Below are positions 1-8,493 of a DNA stretch of 64,000 bases, piece by piece. A program made the position numbers and the translations under genes. The stretch comes from Akkermansia muciniphila. GTDB taxonomy: Bacteria > Verrucomicrobiota > Verrucomicrobiia > Verrucomicrobiales > Akkermansiaceae. The DNA lies in assembly GCF_002884975.1 (NCBI RefSeq), contig NZ_PJKB01000003.1:288743-352742 (forward strand). Reading direction: 5' to 3'. The notes beneath the pieces were generated by a model that saw nothing but the letters and a program-made list of their open reading frames with translations, was not told where the DNA came from and searched no databases. Each line of letters begins with the position of its first letter. The first letter of the stretch is position 1.

Positions 1-292
1 GGGGAACTCCCTCCTTCCAGTGCACCAGCATTTCCCCCAGGGACATTTTCCCCAGCTTGATCGCAGGCTTCGCAATCCGCAGCTGGGTCTTTCCCTTGTC
101 CACCCAGCCTCCGGACTCTCCGTTAAAATATTTTCCGAACAAATCCGGCTGCGGCAGACTCCAGAACGCACCGGACTTCAAATCCGGAGCAATGTCTCCC
201 GCGCCCCAGGCGGCGGGAAGAAGACAGCAGGCAGAAAAAAGGGACAGGACTGAAGAGATGAATCGCATCACGGAAAAGGAGTTGAGGGCCAT
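1..292 (-). CDS. Secreted protein of unknown function, C-terminus cut by window edge
   Basis: An open frame runs from ATG at 292 to the left edge without a stop, so only about 97 N-terminal residues are visible. Residues 9-32 form a hydrophobic signal-peptide-like segment ending in AAWGAGD, a plausible signal peptidase I site, so the product is probably exported. A second ATG at 268 (Met9) starts directly at the basic-hydrophobic part and may be the true start. A TATAAA-like box lies at 307-312 on this strand, a few bases upstream. The mature part begins DLKSGAFWSLPQPD and is not recognised. It could be a domain found at the front of secreted verrucomicrobial enzymes, but that is a guess. Confidence 0.6.
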   Translation of the reverse strand, partial: MALNSFSVMRFISSVLSLFSACCLLPAAWGAGDIAPDLKSGAFWSLPQPDLFGKYFNGESGGWVDKGKTQLRIAKPAIKLGKMSLGEMLVHWKEGVP

Positions 293-416
293 CCCGCGGT
301 GCGGGATTTATACTGACAATGTATTCTCCCATGACGGTTCTGCCAAGAAAAAAGGAATCACCCGGACCGGAGGAAAGCGCGGCCGTTTCCTTCCCTGCAT
401 CAGGGAAATTCCTGTC

Positions 417-457
417 AAAAAAAACGGCCTGCCGCGGTGAATCCGCAACAGGCCGGC
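417..457 (-). terminator. Rho-independent terminator of trxA
   Basis: On the minus strand a CGGCCTG/CAGGCCG stem (425-431 with 449-455), with extra internal pairing, is followed by a run of eight T (417-424). It lies just downstream of the thioredoxin stop codon. Confidence 0.75.
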
Positions 458-478
458 TTGAATGAATAACCAGTCCGG

Positions 479-796
479 TTACATGAACGGGCGCAAGCGC
501 TGCATGATGGCGTCCTTGGAAGAGGCGCCCACCATCGTGTCCATAATTTCCCCATCCTTGATAATCAGGAGCGTGGGAATGGTGCGCACGCCGTAGGTAG
601 CGGCCAGGCCGTTATTGGCGTCCACATCCACTTTGCCCACCTTGATCTTGCCGGCCAGTTCCGTGGAGAGCTGGTCAATGATCGGGGCGATCATGCGGCA
701 GGGACCGCACCATGTAGCCCAGAAGTCGACAAGCACAGGGATGTCGGACTTCAGAACTTCGTCCTCAAAATTTGCTTCGGAAAATACGTTTGCCAT
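479..796 (-). CDS. trxA: Thioredoxin
   Basis: This 105-aa protein is a full-length classical thioredoxin. The active site WCGPC holds the redox cysteines C30 and C33, and the conserved cis-proline is P74 in RTIPTL. It lacks a signal peptide, so it acts in the cytoplasm, passing electrons from thioredoxin reductase to substrate disulfides such as ribonucleotide reductase and peroxiredoxins. It starts 38 bases after the Pro/Ala-rich membrane protein on the same strand and may share its transcript, and it has its own strong terminator. No reductase gene is nearby. The family assignment is secure. Confidence 0.97.
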   Translation of the reverse strand: MANVFSEANFEDEVLKSDIPVLVDFWATWCGPCRMIAPIIDQLSTELAGKIKVGKVDVDANNGLAATYGVRTIPTLLIIKDGEIMDTMVGASSKDAIMQRLRPFM

Positions 797-834
797 AGTA
801 CCGCTTAGAGTATTTCAACAATGATTATGTTCAC

Positions 835-1533
835 TTATTCTTCTGCATCCGCACTGTCGGAAGACTCGTCAGCGGCTGTGTCGGAGGAGGCGTCATCGGA
901 AGACTCGTCAGCAGCCGTATCCTCCGTGGCTTCTTCATCAGAGGAGGAAGGGGCCGCGGCGGCAGGCTTGGAGTCGCCGCCCAGCCAGCCCGTCATGCTG
1001 CGGGCTTCCAGGGTATCCGTGGAATACTGATAGCCAACAAAAATCAGCGCGAAAGCCAGGGCCACGAAGGAAAGGACATTCAGCAGCGTATTGGGGGCGG
1101 CTTGCGTATCCTCTTCAAATTTCTTGGCCGTAAAGGAAGTGGAAGAAACGGGAGCCGCCGCAGGAGCGGTATTCAGCCCGATGGTGGCCTGCGGAAGCTG
1201 GGCGGTAGCCATTCCTGCGCCGGGAGGCGTCAGGGGAACGGTAGGCGCAGCAGCCGCGGGAGCCGCACCGGCAGGAGGCGCGACGGGCGTGGTGGCGGAC
1301 CCAAGAGCAACTGTCTTCAACCCGCCGCCAAGCTTGATGCCTCCGCCAAGTCCGGCGGGACGCAGGGGGATGGTGGGCGCCGCAGCTGCGGGCGGAGCGG
1401 CGGGAGCCGCAGGAGCGCCGGCTGCGGGAGGCGCCGCAGGTGCCGTGGGAACGGAGGGAGCTGCCGGCGGAGTCGGGATGCTGGGCGGGGGCGGAGTACC
1501 GCCCGGAATGGAGGGGGGAGGTGGATTACTCAT
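835..1533 (-). CDS. Pro/Ala-rich single-span membrane protein
   Basis: This 232-aa protein has low-complexity ends. Residues 1-130 are Pro/Ala/Gly-rich with repeated PPPPSIP and AAP patterns. One hydrophobic helix lies at about 149-170. The last 40 residues are very acidic, with TAADESSD occurring twice. There is no cleavable signal, so the Pro-rich part is probably cytoplasmic and the acidic tail outside, or the reverse. No catalytic motif is visible and the family is not recognised. It lies upstream of trxA on the same strand. The high GC of the repeat region makes the antisense frames look open, but they encode only low-complexity shadows. Confidence 0.8.
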   Translation of the reverse strand: MSNPPPPSIPGGTPPPPSIPTPPAAPSVPTAPAAPPAAGAPAAPAAPPAAAAPTIPLRPAGLGGGIKLGGGLKTVALGSATTPVAPPAGAAPAAAAPTVPLTPPGAGMATAQLPQATIGLNTAPAAAPVSSTSFTAKKFEEDTQAAPNTLLNVLSFVALAFALIFVGYQYSTDTLEARSMTGWLGGDSKPAAAAPSSSDEEATEDTAADESSDDASSDTAADESSDSADAEE

Positions 1534-1721
1534 ATCGGAAAAATAGCTGTGCTGAACGATAGCTCTCGCTTATTTCCGTCCGTAAATCAAGAAAAAGAAT
1601 GCGCAAAGCCTGAATTCCGTGCAATTTTTTTTAATTTGAACCGTATTCCATCCTAAACACGCTGTCCGGACTTGCCCTGAAAAGCGTTCTTTCCTACGCT
1701 GTGTATCCGGCATTATTTCAT

Positions 1722-2402
1722 ATGAAACCCATTACCAAATTAGCTTCCACCAACCTGCCTGACGGTTCCCTTCTTGAACTCTGGGAACGGGACGGCTTCC
1801 ATTTTCTTCTCCGTGACGGCATGCAGATGGCGTCCAGTTTTTCCCATGGAAGCAATGAAACGGCCGCAGCCATGGCGGCAGCCCCGGTAAAAAGGGCCAA
1901 CCAGCCCGCTTTTCTCCTGGACGGGCTTGGCCTGGGATTCACCCTATTTGCCCTGATGGACCAGGTCCAGAGGGAAAAGGCCAGCTTCATTGTGGGGGAA
2001 CCTTGCAAACAGCTCGTTGAGTGGCATGAACAATTGCTGGACAAAGAACGCCCCGGCTTCCTGCACGATCCCCGCGTCAGCGTGGAGTTCACCCCCGCGC
2101 TCCAGGTGGCCCGCAAGAACCCGAAGAGCTTTCACGCCATCCTGTGCCGTTCCACGCATGAGCGCATGAACCTGACCGTAGCGGAGGCTTCCGACTATTT
2201 TGCCGCGCTCAAGCAGGGCGGCCTGCTGGTCATCACCATAGCCCGGCCGGACACCCGCCTGGCCCGCACCCTGCAAAAAGCGGGCTTTGAAGTCAGCACG
2301 GAAGCCGTGCCTGCCTCACATAAAGGAAAGAAAACCACCTTTCACACCGTTCTTCTTGGAAAGAAGGGCCGTTTCGTCCCCTTCTCCGCCCACCAGTCCT
2401 GA
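1722..2402 (+). CDS. SAM-dependent methyltransferase-like / spermidine-synthase-fold protein
   Basis: This 226-aa protein opens with a beta-rich segment (SLLELWERDGFHFLLRDG) like the N-terminal part of spermidine synthase and MnmC-type proteins. A glycine-rich motif DGLGLGFTL (about 68-76) follows, matching the SAM-binding loop of the Rossmann-fold methyltransferases. LLVITIARPD near residue 165 fits a late beta-strand. I start it at the ATG at 1722. An upstream in-frame start at 1701 would add MYPALFH, which is less convincing. It is the first gene of a tight operon, 14 bases before the adaptor gene. Substrate and reaction cannot be told from sequence. Confidence 0.7.
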   Translation: MKPITKLASTNLPDGSLLELWERDGFHFLLRDGMQMASSFSHGSNETAAAMAAAPVKRANQPAFLLDGLGLGFTLFALMDQVQREKASFIVGEPCKQLVEWHEQLLDKERPGFLHDPRVSVEFTPALQVARKNPKSFHAILCRSTHERMNLTVAEASDYFAALKQGGLLVITIARPDTRLARTLQKAGFEVSTEAVPASHKGKKTTFHTVLLGKKGRFVPFSAHQS

Positions 2403-2416
2403 TTTCACCATTCCAT

Positions 2417-3601
2417 ATGAAGCGCATATCCCTCACCACCGCCGGCCTTCTGGCCGCTCTCATCATGGGAGTCCCCGCCATGGCGGATTCCATCGCCCCG
2501 GGCATCCTGCTGCCCAAAAAGAACACCAAATCCATTTCCTTTTCCCCCAAGGGAACCTCCGACATCTTCCTTCTGGGCATCATGTCACAGGGCAGTTCCG
2601 TGAAAAAGGGAGAATCTGTGGCGCAGGCTGACTTCCGCATCCTGGACAGGAGCATTGAGGACTACGAACGCACCATTAAAAGCAAGAACCTGGAAGTGCT
2701 GAAACTCCGTTACGCCCTGGACCAGCAGAAGGAGCGCTCCGCCATGGCCCTGCAAAAATACCAGACCGCCCTGACGCGCACGGAAGAGGACCAGAAGGAC
2801 TTTCTGGAAAAACGGAAGGCCCGCATGCTGGCGGAAGAGGAGGAACGCGTGAACCGGGCCCTGCGCCACATGTCCTACAAGCAGGAGGAGCTGAACCAGC
2901 TCACCAAGATGTACAAGGACGACCAGGTGGCGGAAGAAACGGAGGAAATCATCCTGAAGCGCCTGAAGAACGAACTGGGCGAAAGCGAATTTGCCGTGCA
3001 GGGGGCCAAGCTCGTTGCGGAGCTTGCCAAGCTGCGCAACATCCACCGCCTGGGGGAAGATTACGCCACTGCGGTCAGGGAAAAGCAGACAGACCTGGCG
3101 GAAGCTAAAAAACAGGCGGACTTTGACCTGGAACAGAAAAAGATAGCCCTGACGGAAGCGGAAGTTTCCCTGCGCCGCCTTCAGGACAAATACAATGAAC
3201 TGAAAGCGGACCGGGAAATGGCCGCCTTCAAGGCGCCGGAAAGCGGCATCCTCCTTTACGGCGGCTACGTGGCGGACAAATGGGTGGCCATTCCGGTAGC
3301 GGAAAAGCTGAAGCCCGGCGGCAAGCTGGAAGCCTTTGATAAAATAGCCACCATCGTCCCCCCTGATTCGGAACTGATCGTTCAGGCTACCCTGCCGGAT
3401 TCCACCGCCACGCCCAAGGTGGGGGAACCCGTCATCATCAAGGTGACGAACATGCAGATTCCGGGCGTAATCACGGAAGCCAGTCCTATTCCGGGCGCCG
3501 ACGGCAAGCGGCGCATCATCATCACGCCCAAGGTTCCGGCCAGCCAGATATTCGCACCCGGCCTCCCCGTCCAGGTGACGCTCAAGGACCAGCAGGCGTA
3601 A
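2417..3601 (+). CDS. HlyD-type periplasmic adaptor-like protein
   Basis: This 394-aa protein has a signal peptide (MKRISLTTAG to AMA, about 1-23). Two half-lipoyl motifs, GSSVKKGESVAQAD near residue 58 and FKAPESGILLYGG near 275, flank a long charged coiled-coil hairpin (about 75-260). A beta-barrel-like C-terminal part follows. This is the architecture of HlyD/RND membrane-fusion proteins, which bridge an inner-membrane pump to an outer-membrane channel. No ABC transporter, RND pump or TolC gene is adjacent; the downstream genes encode secreted proteins. It may instead be a periplasmic scaffold. The operon spacing is 16 bases to the next gene. Confidence 0.72.
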   Translation: MKRISLTTAGLLAALIMGVPAMADSIAPGILLPKKNTKSISFSPKGTSDIFLLGIMSQGSSVKKGESVAQADFRILDRSIEDYERTIKSKNLEVLKLRYALDQQKERSAMALQKYQTALTRTEEDQKDFLEKRKARMLAEEEERVNRALRHMSYKQEELNQLTKMYKDDQVAEETEEIILKRLKNELGESEFAVQGAKLVAELAKLRNIHRLGEDYATAVREKQTDLAEAKKQADFDLEQKKIALTEAEVSLRRLQDKYNELKADREMAAFKAPESGILLYGGYVADKWVAIPVAEKLKPGGKLEAFDKIATIVPPDSELIVQATLPDSTATPKVGEPVIIKVTNMQIPGVITEASPIPGADGKRRIIITPKVPASQIFAPGLPVQVTLKDQQA

Positions 3602-3617
3602 GCCCCTACGGACCCCC

Positions 3618-4853
3618 ATGAACAAGGCTATCCTCCTTCTCGCCGCCCTGGGCGCCTGTACGGCGCTCTGCGCTCCCGCGCAACCGGGAAATACGGAAAA
3701 GAAGGAGAAAAGGGATACCATCCCCATCGCCAGGGTGCCGGATGTTCCGCCACCCTCCCGGGAAAAGCTGGACGCCTCCATCCGCAAGGCGGCGGATTTC
3801 CTGCTGGACAACCAGAACAGGGACGGTTCCTGGGGAAGCCACACGCTTACCAAGGGGCTGAACGTCATCTGCCCCTATCCGGAAGGCCCCAGGTCATTCA
3901 GGACCGCCTCCACCTCCCTGTGCGTGATCGGCCTGCTCACCAGCCCGCTGAAAGAGGACCCGGCCGTGAAAACGGCTCTGGACAAGGCCATCCAGTACCT
4001 GCTCACCACGCTTCCCACCCTGAAACGCGGGGACACGCGCACCGTGCTGGGCGTCTGGGGGCATGCCTACGGGCTTTCCGCCCTGTGCAGGGCGGCCCGG
4101 GACCTTCCAGAAGATTCCCCCCGGTACGCGGAGCTGAAAAAAGTGGCGGCGCTGCAGATGGAAGCGCTGGACCAGATGGCAGACGTCCAGGGCGGCTGGG
4201 GCTACTACACGTTCCAGACCTTCTCCAAACGCCCCATCGGAGAACCTACTTCCTTCCTGACCGCCACGGTGCTGATCGCCTACAAGGATGCGGAACGGGC
4301 CTTCGGCCTCAAGCCTGATCCCCGCATCCTCAAACGGGCGGTGGCCGGGCTGGAAAAACTGCGCACTCCCGCCGGGAGCTACGTTTATTCCTTCTCCCAC
4401 TCCTTCTACCCCGGCAGGCCCATCAACCGCCACACCGGCAGCCTGGCCCGTACCCCGGCGGGTGATCTGGCCCTGATTCAGTATGATCCGGACTTCGTTT
4501 CCAGGCTTCAGCTGGAAGACGGCCTGGAACGCATCTGGAGCCGCGGAGGCTGGCTTTCACTGGCCGTGAAAAAGCCCATCCCGCATGAAAGCTTTGCCCA
4601 GAATGCGGGCTACTTTTTCTACTACGGCTACTATTATGCCGCCCGCTGCCTTTCCGAAGTGCCTGCCGAACGCCTGAAGCGCCATGCCTCCCATCTGGCG
4701 GCCGACCTGCTGCCCATGCAGGAAAAGGACGGTTCCTGGTGGGACTACCCCCTGTACAACTACCACAAATTCTACGGCACCGGCTATGCCCTGTTTGCCG
4801 TTTCCCGCGTGCGGGATTCCCTGTATCCACCAAGCCCGGCGCCCGCCCCCTGA
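3618..4853 (+). CDS. Secreted QW-repeat (prenyltransferase/squalene-oxidase repeat) protein, copy 1
   Basis: This 411-aa protein has a signal peptide (MNKAILLLAALGAC to APA). Two QW-type motifs are visible, NQNRDGSWG near residue 60 and QEKDGSWWDYP near 372, with helical repeats between them. That suggests an alpha/alpha toroid like the squalene-cyclase and complement-type domains. The DxDD catalytic motif of class II terpene cyclases is absent and the protein is exported, so isoprenoid chemistry is unlikely. It is followed after four bases by a paralogue with the same layout. Shared blocks include PGRPINRHTGSLARTPA and NYHKFYGTGYAL. The function is unknown; a glycan-binding or structural role in the envelope is possible. 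Confidence 0.78.
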   Translation: MNKAILLLAALGACTALCAPAQPGNTEKKEKRDTIPIARVPDVPPPSREKLDASIRKAADFLLDNQNRDGSWGSHTLTKGLNVICPYPEGPRSFRTASTSLCVIGLLTSPLKEDPAVKTALDKAIQYLLTTLPTLKRGDTRTVLGVWGHAYGLSALCRAARDLPEDSPRYAELKKVAALQMEALDQMADVQGGWGYYTFQTFSKRPIGEPTSFLTATVLIAYKDAERAFGLKPDPRILKRAVAGLEKLRTPAGSYVYSFSHSFYPGRPINRHTGSLARTPAGDLALIQYDPDFVSRLQLEDGLERIWSRGGWLSLAVKKPIPHESFAQNAGYFFYYGYYYAARCLSEVPAERLKRHASHLAADLLPMQEKDGSWWDYPLYNYHKFYGTGYALFAVSRVRDSLYPPSPAPAP

Positions 4854-4857
4854 CCCC

Positions 4858-6108
4858 ATGTTCCGCCTGCTGCTGACCAGCCTGTTTTTGACAGCCACCC
4901 TGCACGCTGCCGCAGTGGAAGCGGAATCCCCCGCCCGCGGCAAGGCGGATACCGTCCCCATCGCCAAAATCCCGGACGTTCCCCCTGCGGAAGCCGTGCA
5001 GTTTGACCGGGCATTCCGCCGCGGCGCGGACTTCCTGCTGAAAAGCCAGAACAAGGACGGCTCCTGGGGTGATCACCGCGTGATCGGCACCTGGAACATC
5101 CTCTGTCCCTATCCGGACGGCCCCCTGACGTTTAAAACGGCCAGCACGGCCCTGTGCATCGTGGGGCTGAACGCCAGCCCCCTGCGGGACGAACCGGCCG
5201 TGCAGCAGGCCATGACCCGTGCGGAAGACTACCTGATCCGGACGATGCCCCATTTGAAACGTGGGGACGCTCTCTGCATTTACAACACCTGGGCGCACAC
5301 CTACGTGCTGGACGCCATGAGCATGCGGGCAGCCGGCCTGGACCGGAACAGCCCGCGCTACCGGGAACTGATGGACTGCGCCCGGTTCCAGATGGAGAGG
5401 ATCAATGAGCTGGCCTCCGCCAAAGGCGGCTGGGGCTACCTGACCTACACCGGCTACAGCCGGCGTCCTGCGGCGGAACCCACTTCCTTCCTGACGGGAA
5501 CGGTGCTCATCTCCTCCTGGATGGCCGGCAGGACATTCCATCTTTCCCTGGACGGCAAGGTATTCCGCCGGGCGCTGAAATTCCTGAAGGCCCAGAGGAC
5601 ACCGGCGGGAACCTACGTCTATTCCCTGGGGCACGCCTTCTATCCCGGACGTCCCATCAACCGCCATACCGGCAGCCTGGCCCGCACCCCCGCCTGTGAT
5701 TACGCCCTCAGGCTGTGGGAGCCGGAAGCCGTCTCCCTGCGCCAGCTCATTGACGGGCTGGACCGTCTGTGGAGCCGCCGCGGCTGGCTGGCCATGGCCC
5801 TTCACAAGCCGACGCCGCATGAAAGTTTTGCCCAGAACTCCGGCTACTTTTTTTATTATGGATATTATTATTCGGGAATGTGTCTGGACATGCTGCCCCC
5901 AAACAGGGTAAAACGGCATGCGTCTCTGCTGGCGAACGACATTCTCACCCGGCAAGGTGAAGACGGTTCCTGGTGGGACTATCCCCTGTACAATTACCAC
6001 AAATTCTATGGTACCGGCTATGCCCTGTACGCCCTTTCCCGCGCATGGGACAAGCTCTACGGCACGCCCCCTGAACCACTAATCACGCCCAAATCCATTC
6101 AGCCATGA
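4858..6108 (+). CDS. Secreted QW-repeat (prenyltransferase/squalene-oxidase repeat) protein, copy 2
   Basis: This 416-aa paralogue of the preceding gene is set to start at ATG 4858, because that start gives a signal peptide (MFRLLLTSLFLTATLHA) and avoids overlap with copy 1. It retains the same QW motifs (SQNKDGSWG, GEDGSWWDYP) and the PINRHTGSLARTPA and FYYGYYY blocks. It again has no DxDD motif. Its stop overlaps the start of the GH43-like gene in an ATGA, so the two are probably translationally coupled. The tandem pair most likely arose by local duplication and then diverged. Whether the two proteins assemble together is unknown. Confidence 0.78.
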   Translation: MFRLLLTSLFLTATLHAAAVEAESPARGKADTVPIAKIPDVPPAEAVQFDRAFRRGADFLLKSQNKDGSWGDHRVIGTWNILCPYPDGPLTFKTASTALCIVGLNASPLRDEPAVQQAMTRAEDYLIRTMPHLKRGDALCIYNTWAHTYVLDAMSMRAAGLDRNSPRYRELMDCARFQMERINELASAKGGWGYLTYTGYSRRPAAEPTSFLTGTVLISSWMAGRTFHLSLDGKVFRRALKFLKAQRTPAGTYVYSLGHAFYPGRPINRHTGSLARTPACDYALRLWEPEAVSLRQLIDGLDRLWSRRGWLAMALHKPTPHESFAQNSGYFFYYGYYYSGMCLDMLPPNRVKRHASLLANDILTRQGEDGSWWDYPLYNYHKFYGTGYALYALSRAWDKLYGTPPEPLITPKSIQP

Positions 6109-7250
6109 CCAGGACCCTTAAATCACTTGCCGCCCTCTGCCTGTTCTGCGGCGCGGCCGCTATCTCCACCGGAGAGACCCCGGAAAAACATTCCTCCTTC
6201 AAGCCCGGAGAAATCTGGACGGACAACAACGGCGTGCACATCAACGCCCACGGCGGCGGCATCCTTTACGACAAGGGCACCTACTACTGGTACGGGGAGC
6301 ACAAGGTGGAGGGAGACGCCGGGAACTACGCCCAGGTGGGCGTGCACTGCTACTCCTCCAAGGACTTGTACAACTGGAAGGATGAAGGAATTGCGTTGAA
6401 AGTGGTGGAAGGGGACAACTCCCACCCCATCGCCAAAGGGTGCATCCTGGAACGCCCCAAGGTAGTCTACAACAAAAAGACTAAAAAATACGTGATGTGG
6501 TTCCATCTGGAACTCAAGGGGAAAGGCTACGGAGCGGCCTACGCCGGAGTAGCGACGGCTGACAAACCCACGGGACCGTTCACCTTCCTGAAAGCCGGGC
6601 GCGTCAACCCGGGCAAATGGCCCGCGAACATGGACAAAAAGGATCAGACCATGAAAACATTCAAGGGAGTGCCCGGCCTGACCTCCAGCGCACTGCCGGA
6701 AGGAGTCCGTTCCGAGGACATGTTCAAGAAAGACTTTGAAAAGGGCCAGATGAGCCGTGACATGACCATCTTTGTGGACGACAACGGCAAGGCCTACCAC
6801 ATCTATTCCTCGGAAGAAAACAGCACCACGCACATCGCGGAGCTTACGCCGGACTATACCGGACACACCGGGAAATTCGTGCGTGTCTTCCCGGGGCGTT
6901 TCATGGAGGCTCCGGCCATTTTCAAGCACAACGGAAAATACTACTTCATCGCTTCCGGCTGCACGGGCTGGGCGCCCAACGCCGCCCGCAGCGCCGTAGC
7001 CAGGAACATCGCCGGACCGTGGACGGAACTCAAGAATCCCTGTGTGGGACCCAAGGCGGGGAGAACCTTCGGCGGCCAGAGCACCTACATCCTGCCCGTG
7101 CATGGCAAGCCCGGCAAATTCATCTTCATGGCGGATATCTGGAGGCCCCAGAACGCCATTGACGGCCGCTACCTGTGGCTGCCCATCCAGTTTGACGGAG
7201 ACCAGATCAAGCTGGAATGGAAGGATGAATGGAAACTGGAAGACATGTAA
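6105..7250 (+). CDS. Secreted GH43-like glycoside hydrolase, copy 1
   Basis: This 381-aa protein has a signal peptide (about 1-24). The catalytic domain begins with NAHGGGILYDKGTYYWYGEH, which is characteristic of the GH43 branch containing exo-beta-1,3-galactanases. Further blade motifs are CILERPKV, MSRDMTIFVDDNGKAYHIYS and RFMEAPAIFKHNGKYYFIAS, where the Glu of MEAP is a candidate acid residue. In GH43 a five-bladed propeller cleaves terminal sugars with inversion. Removal of beta-galactose from mucin or galactan chains is an inference from this branch. It overlaps the upstream gene by four bases and is followed by a near-identical copy. Compared with copy 2 it carries a short insertion near residues 185-205. 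Confidence 0.88.
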   Translation: MTRTLKSLAALCLFCGAAAISTGETPEKHSSFKPGEIWTDNNGVHINAHGGGILYDKGTYYWYGEHKVEGDAGNYAQVGVHCYSSKDLYNWKDEGIALKVVEGDNSHPIAKGCILERPKVVYNKKTKKYVMWFHLELKGKGYGAAYAGVATADKPTGPFTFLKAGRVNPGKWPANMDKKDQTMKTFKGVPGLTSSALPEGVRSEDMFKKDFEKGQMSRDMTIFVDDNGKAYHIYSSEENSTTHIAELTPDYTGHTGKFVRVFPGRFMEAPAIFKHNGKYYFIASGCTGWAPNAARSAVARNIAGPWTELKNPCVGPKAGRTFGGQSTYILPVHGKPGKFIFMADIWRPQNAIDGRYLWLPIQFDGDQIKLEWKDEWKLEDM

Positions 7251-7271
7251 CCCCCCTTGCGACCATTGCTC

Positions 7272-8381
7272 ATGAAACCGCTTCTGCTTACTTTTTTTGC
7301 CGGACTGGCCTATTGCCTTTTCCCCGTTGCCACGGCTGACGCCCCCGTCAGGCACACGTCTTTCAAGCCCGGAGAAATCTGGACGGACAACAACGGCGTG
7401 CACATTAACGCCCACGGCGGCGGCATCCTTTACGACAAGGGCACCTACTACTGGTACGGGGAGCACAAGGTGGAGGGAGACGCCGGAAACCGCGCCCAGG
7501 TGGGCGTGCACTGCTACTCCTCCAAGGACCTGTACAACTGGAAGGACGAAGGCATTGCGTTGAAAGTGGTGGAAGGGGACAACTCCCACCCCATCGCCAA
7601 AGGGTGCATCCTGGAACGTCCCAAGGTGGTCTACAACAAAAAGACTAAAAAATACGTGATGTGGTTCCATCTGGAACTCAGGGGCAAGGGTTACGGCTCC
7701 GCATATGCGGGCGTGGCAACGGCCACGAAGCCGACGGGCCCGTTCACCTTCCTGAAGGCCGGGCGCGTCAATCCGGGCAAATGGCCCATGAATCTGGACA
7801 AAAAGGACCGGACAACCGAGTTCACCAAGGAAATGCCCGACTACGTCCGCATCATCCGCAGGGATTACCCGGGAGGCCAGATGAGCCGTGACATGACCAT
7901 CTTTGTGGACGACAACGGAAAGGCCTACCACATCTATTCTTCGGAAGGCAACATCACCCTGCACATCGCGGAACTGACGCCGGACTACACGGGACATACG
8001 GGAAAATATGTCCGGGCCTTCGTCAACCGCTACATGGAAGCCCCGGCTATCTGCAAACACAACGGGAAATACTACCTTATCGCCTCCGGGTGCTCCGGCT
8101 GGGCGCCCAACGCCGCCCGCAGCGCCGTAGCCAAAAACATCGCCGGGCCGTGGACGGAACTCAAGAACCCGTGCGTGGGGCCCAAAGCCGGCATCACCTT
8201 CGGCGGCCAGAGCACCTACATCCTGCCCGTGCAGGGCAAGCCCGGCAAATTCATCTTCATGGCGGACATCTGGCGGCCCAAAAACGCCATTGACGGGCGG
8301 CATATGTGGCTGCCCATGAAATGGGACGGGGACCAGATTATTCTGGAATGGAAGGATGAATGGACATTAAAAGACCTGTAA
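7272..8381 (+). CDS. Secreted GH43-like glycoside hydrolase, copy 2
   Basis: This 369-aa tandem copy of the preceding glycosidase starts at ATG 7272, which gives a signal peptide (MKPLLLTFFAGLAYCLFPVATA). A TTG five codons upstream has no better support. The catalytic motifs are conserved, including MSRDMTIFVDDNGKAYHIYS and YMEAPAICKHNGKYY. The first 300 or so coding bases after the signal peptide are almost identical to copy 1 at the DNA level, while the region around residues 180-200 differs. That pattern fits a recent duplication with gene conversion. Differences near the presumed active-site face may give distinct linkage preferences. It is the last gene of the operon. Confidence 0.88.
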   Translation: MKPLLLTFFAGLAYCLFPVATADAPVRHTSFKPGEIWTDNNGVHINAHGGGILYDKGTYYWYGEHKVEGDAGNRAQVGVHCYSSKDLYNWKDEGIALKVVEGDNSHPIAKGCILERPKVVYNKKTKKYVMWFHLELRGKGYGSAYAGVATATKPTGPFTFLKAGRVNPGKWPMNLDKKDRTTEFTKEMPDYVRIIRRDYPGGQMSRDMTIFVDDNGKAYHIYSSEGNITLHIAELTPDYTGHTGKYVRAFVNRYMEAPAICKHNGKYYLIASGCSGWAPNAARSAVAKNIAGPWTELKNPCVGPKAGITFGGQSTYILPVQGKPGKFIFMADIWRPKNAIDGRHMWLPMKWDGDQIILEWKDEWTLKDL

Positions 8382-8420
8382 GCGCCTCCCTCCCGCCTGA
8401 AAAAGATACCCACAATAGTT

Positions 8421-8456
8421 CCGGCCCGCTTCCCGTTCAAGGGGAAAGCGGGCCGG
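8421..8456. terminator. Strong hairpin between convergent genes
   Basis: An 11-bp perfect stem (8421-8431 with 8446-8456) lies between the ends of the GH43-like gene and the lipoprotein gene. Neither strand has a clear T-run after it, so its action as an intrinsic terminator is uncertain. It could instead protect the 3' end of the messages. Confidence 0.55.
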
Positions 8457-8493
8457 ACGCGGTTAAACGTATTCTAATTGATGAAAGCCGCGG

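Noticed and set aside
4423-6000. 525-codon minus-strand frame
   Set aside because: Antisense shadow of the QW-repeat genes in high-GC DNA.
3618-6108. Hopanoid or squalene cyclase function
   Set aside because: Both proteins are exported and lack the DxDD catalytic motif.
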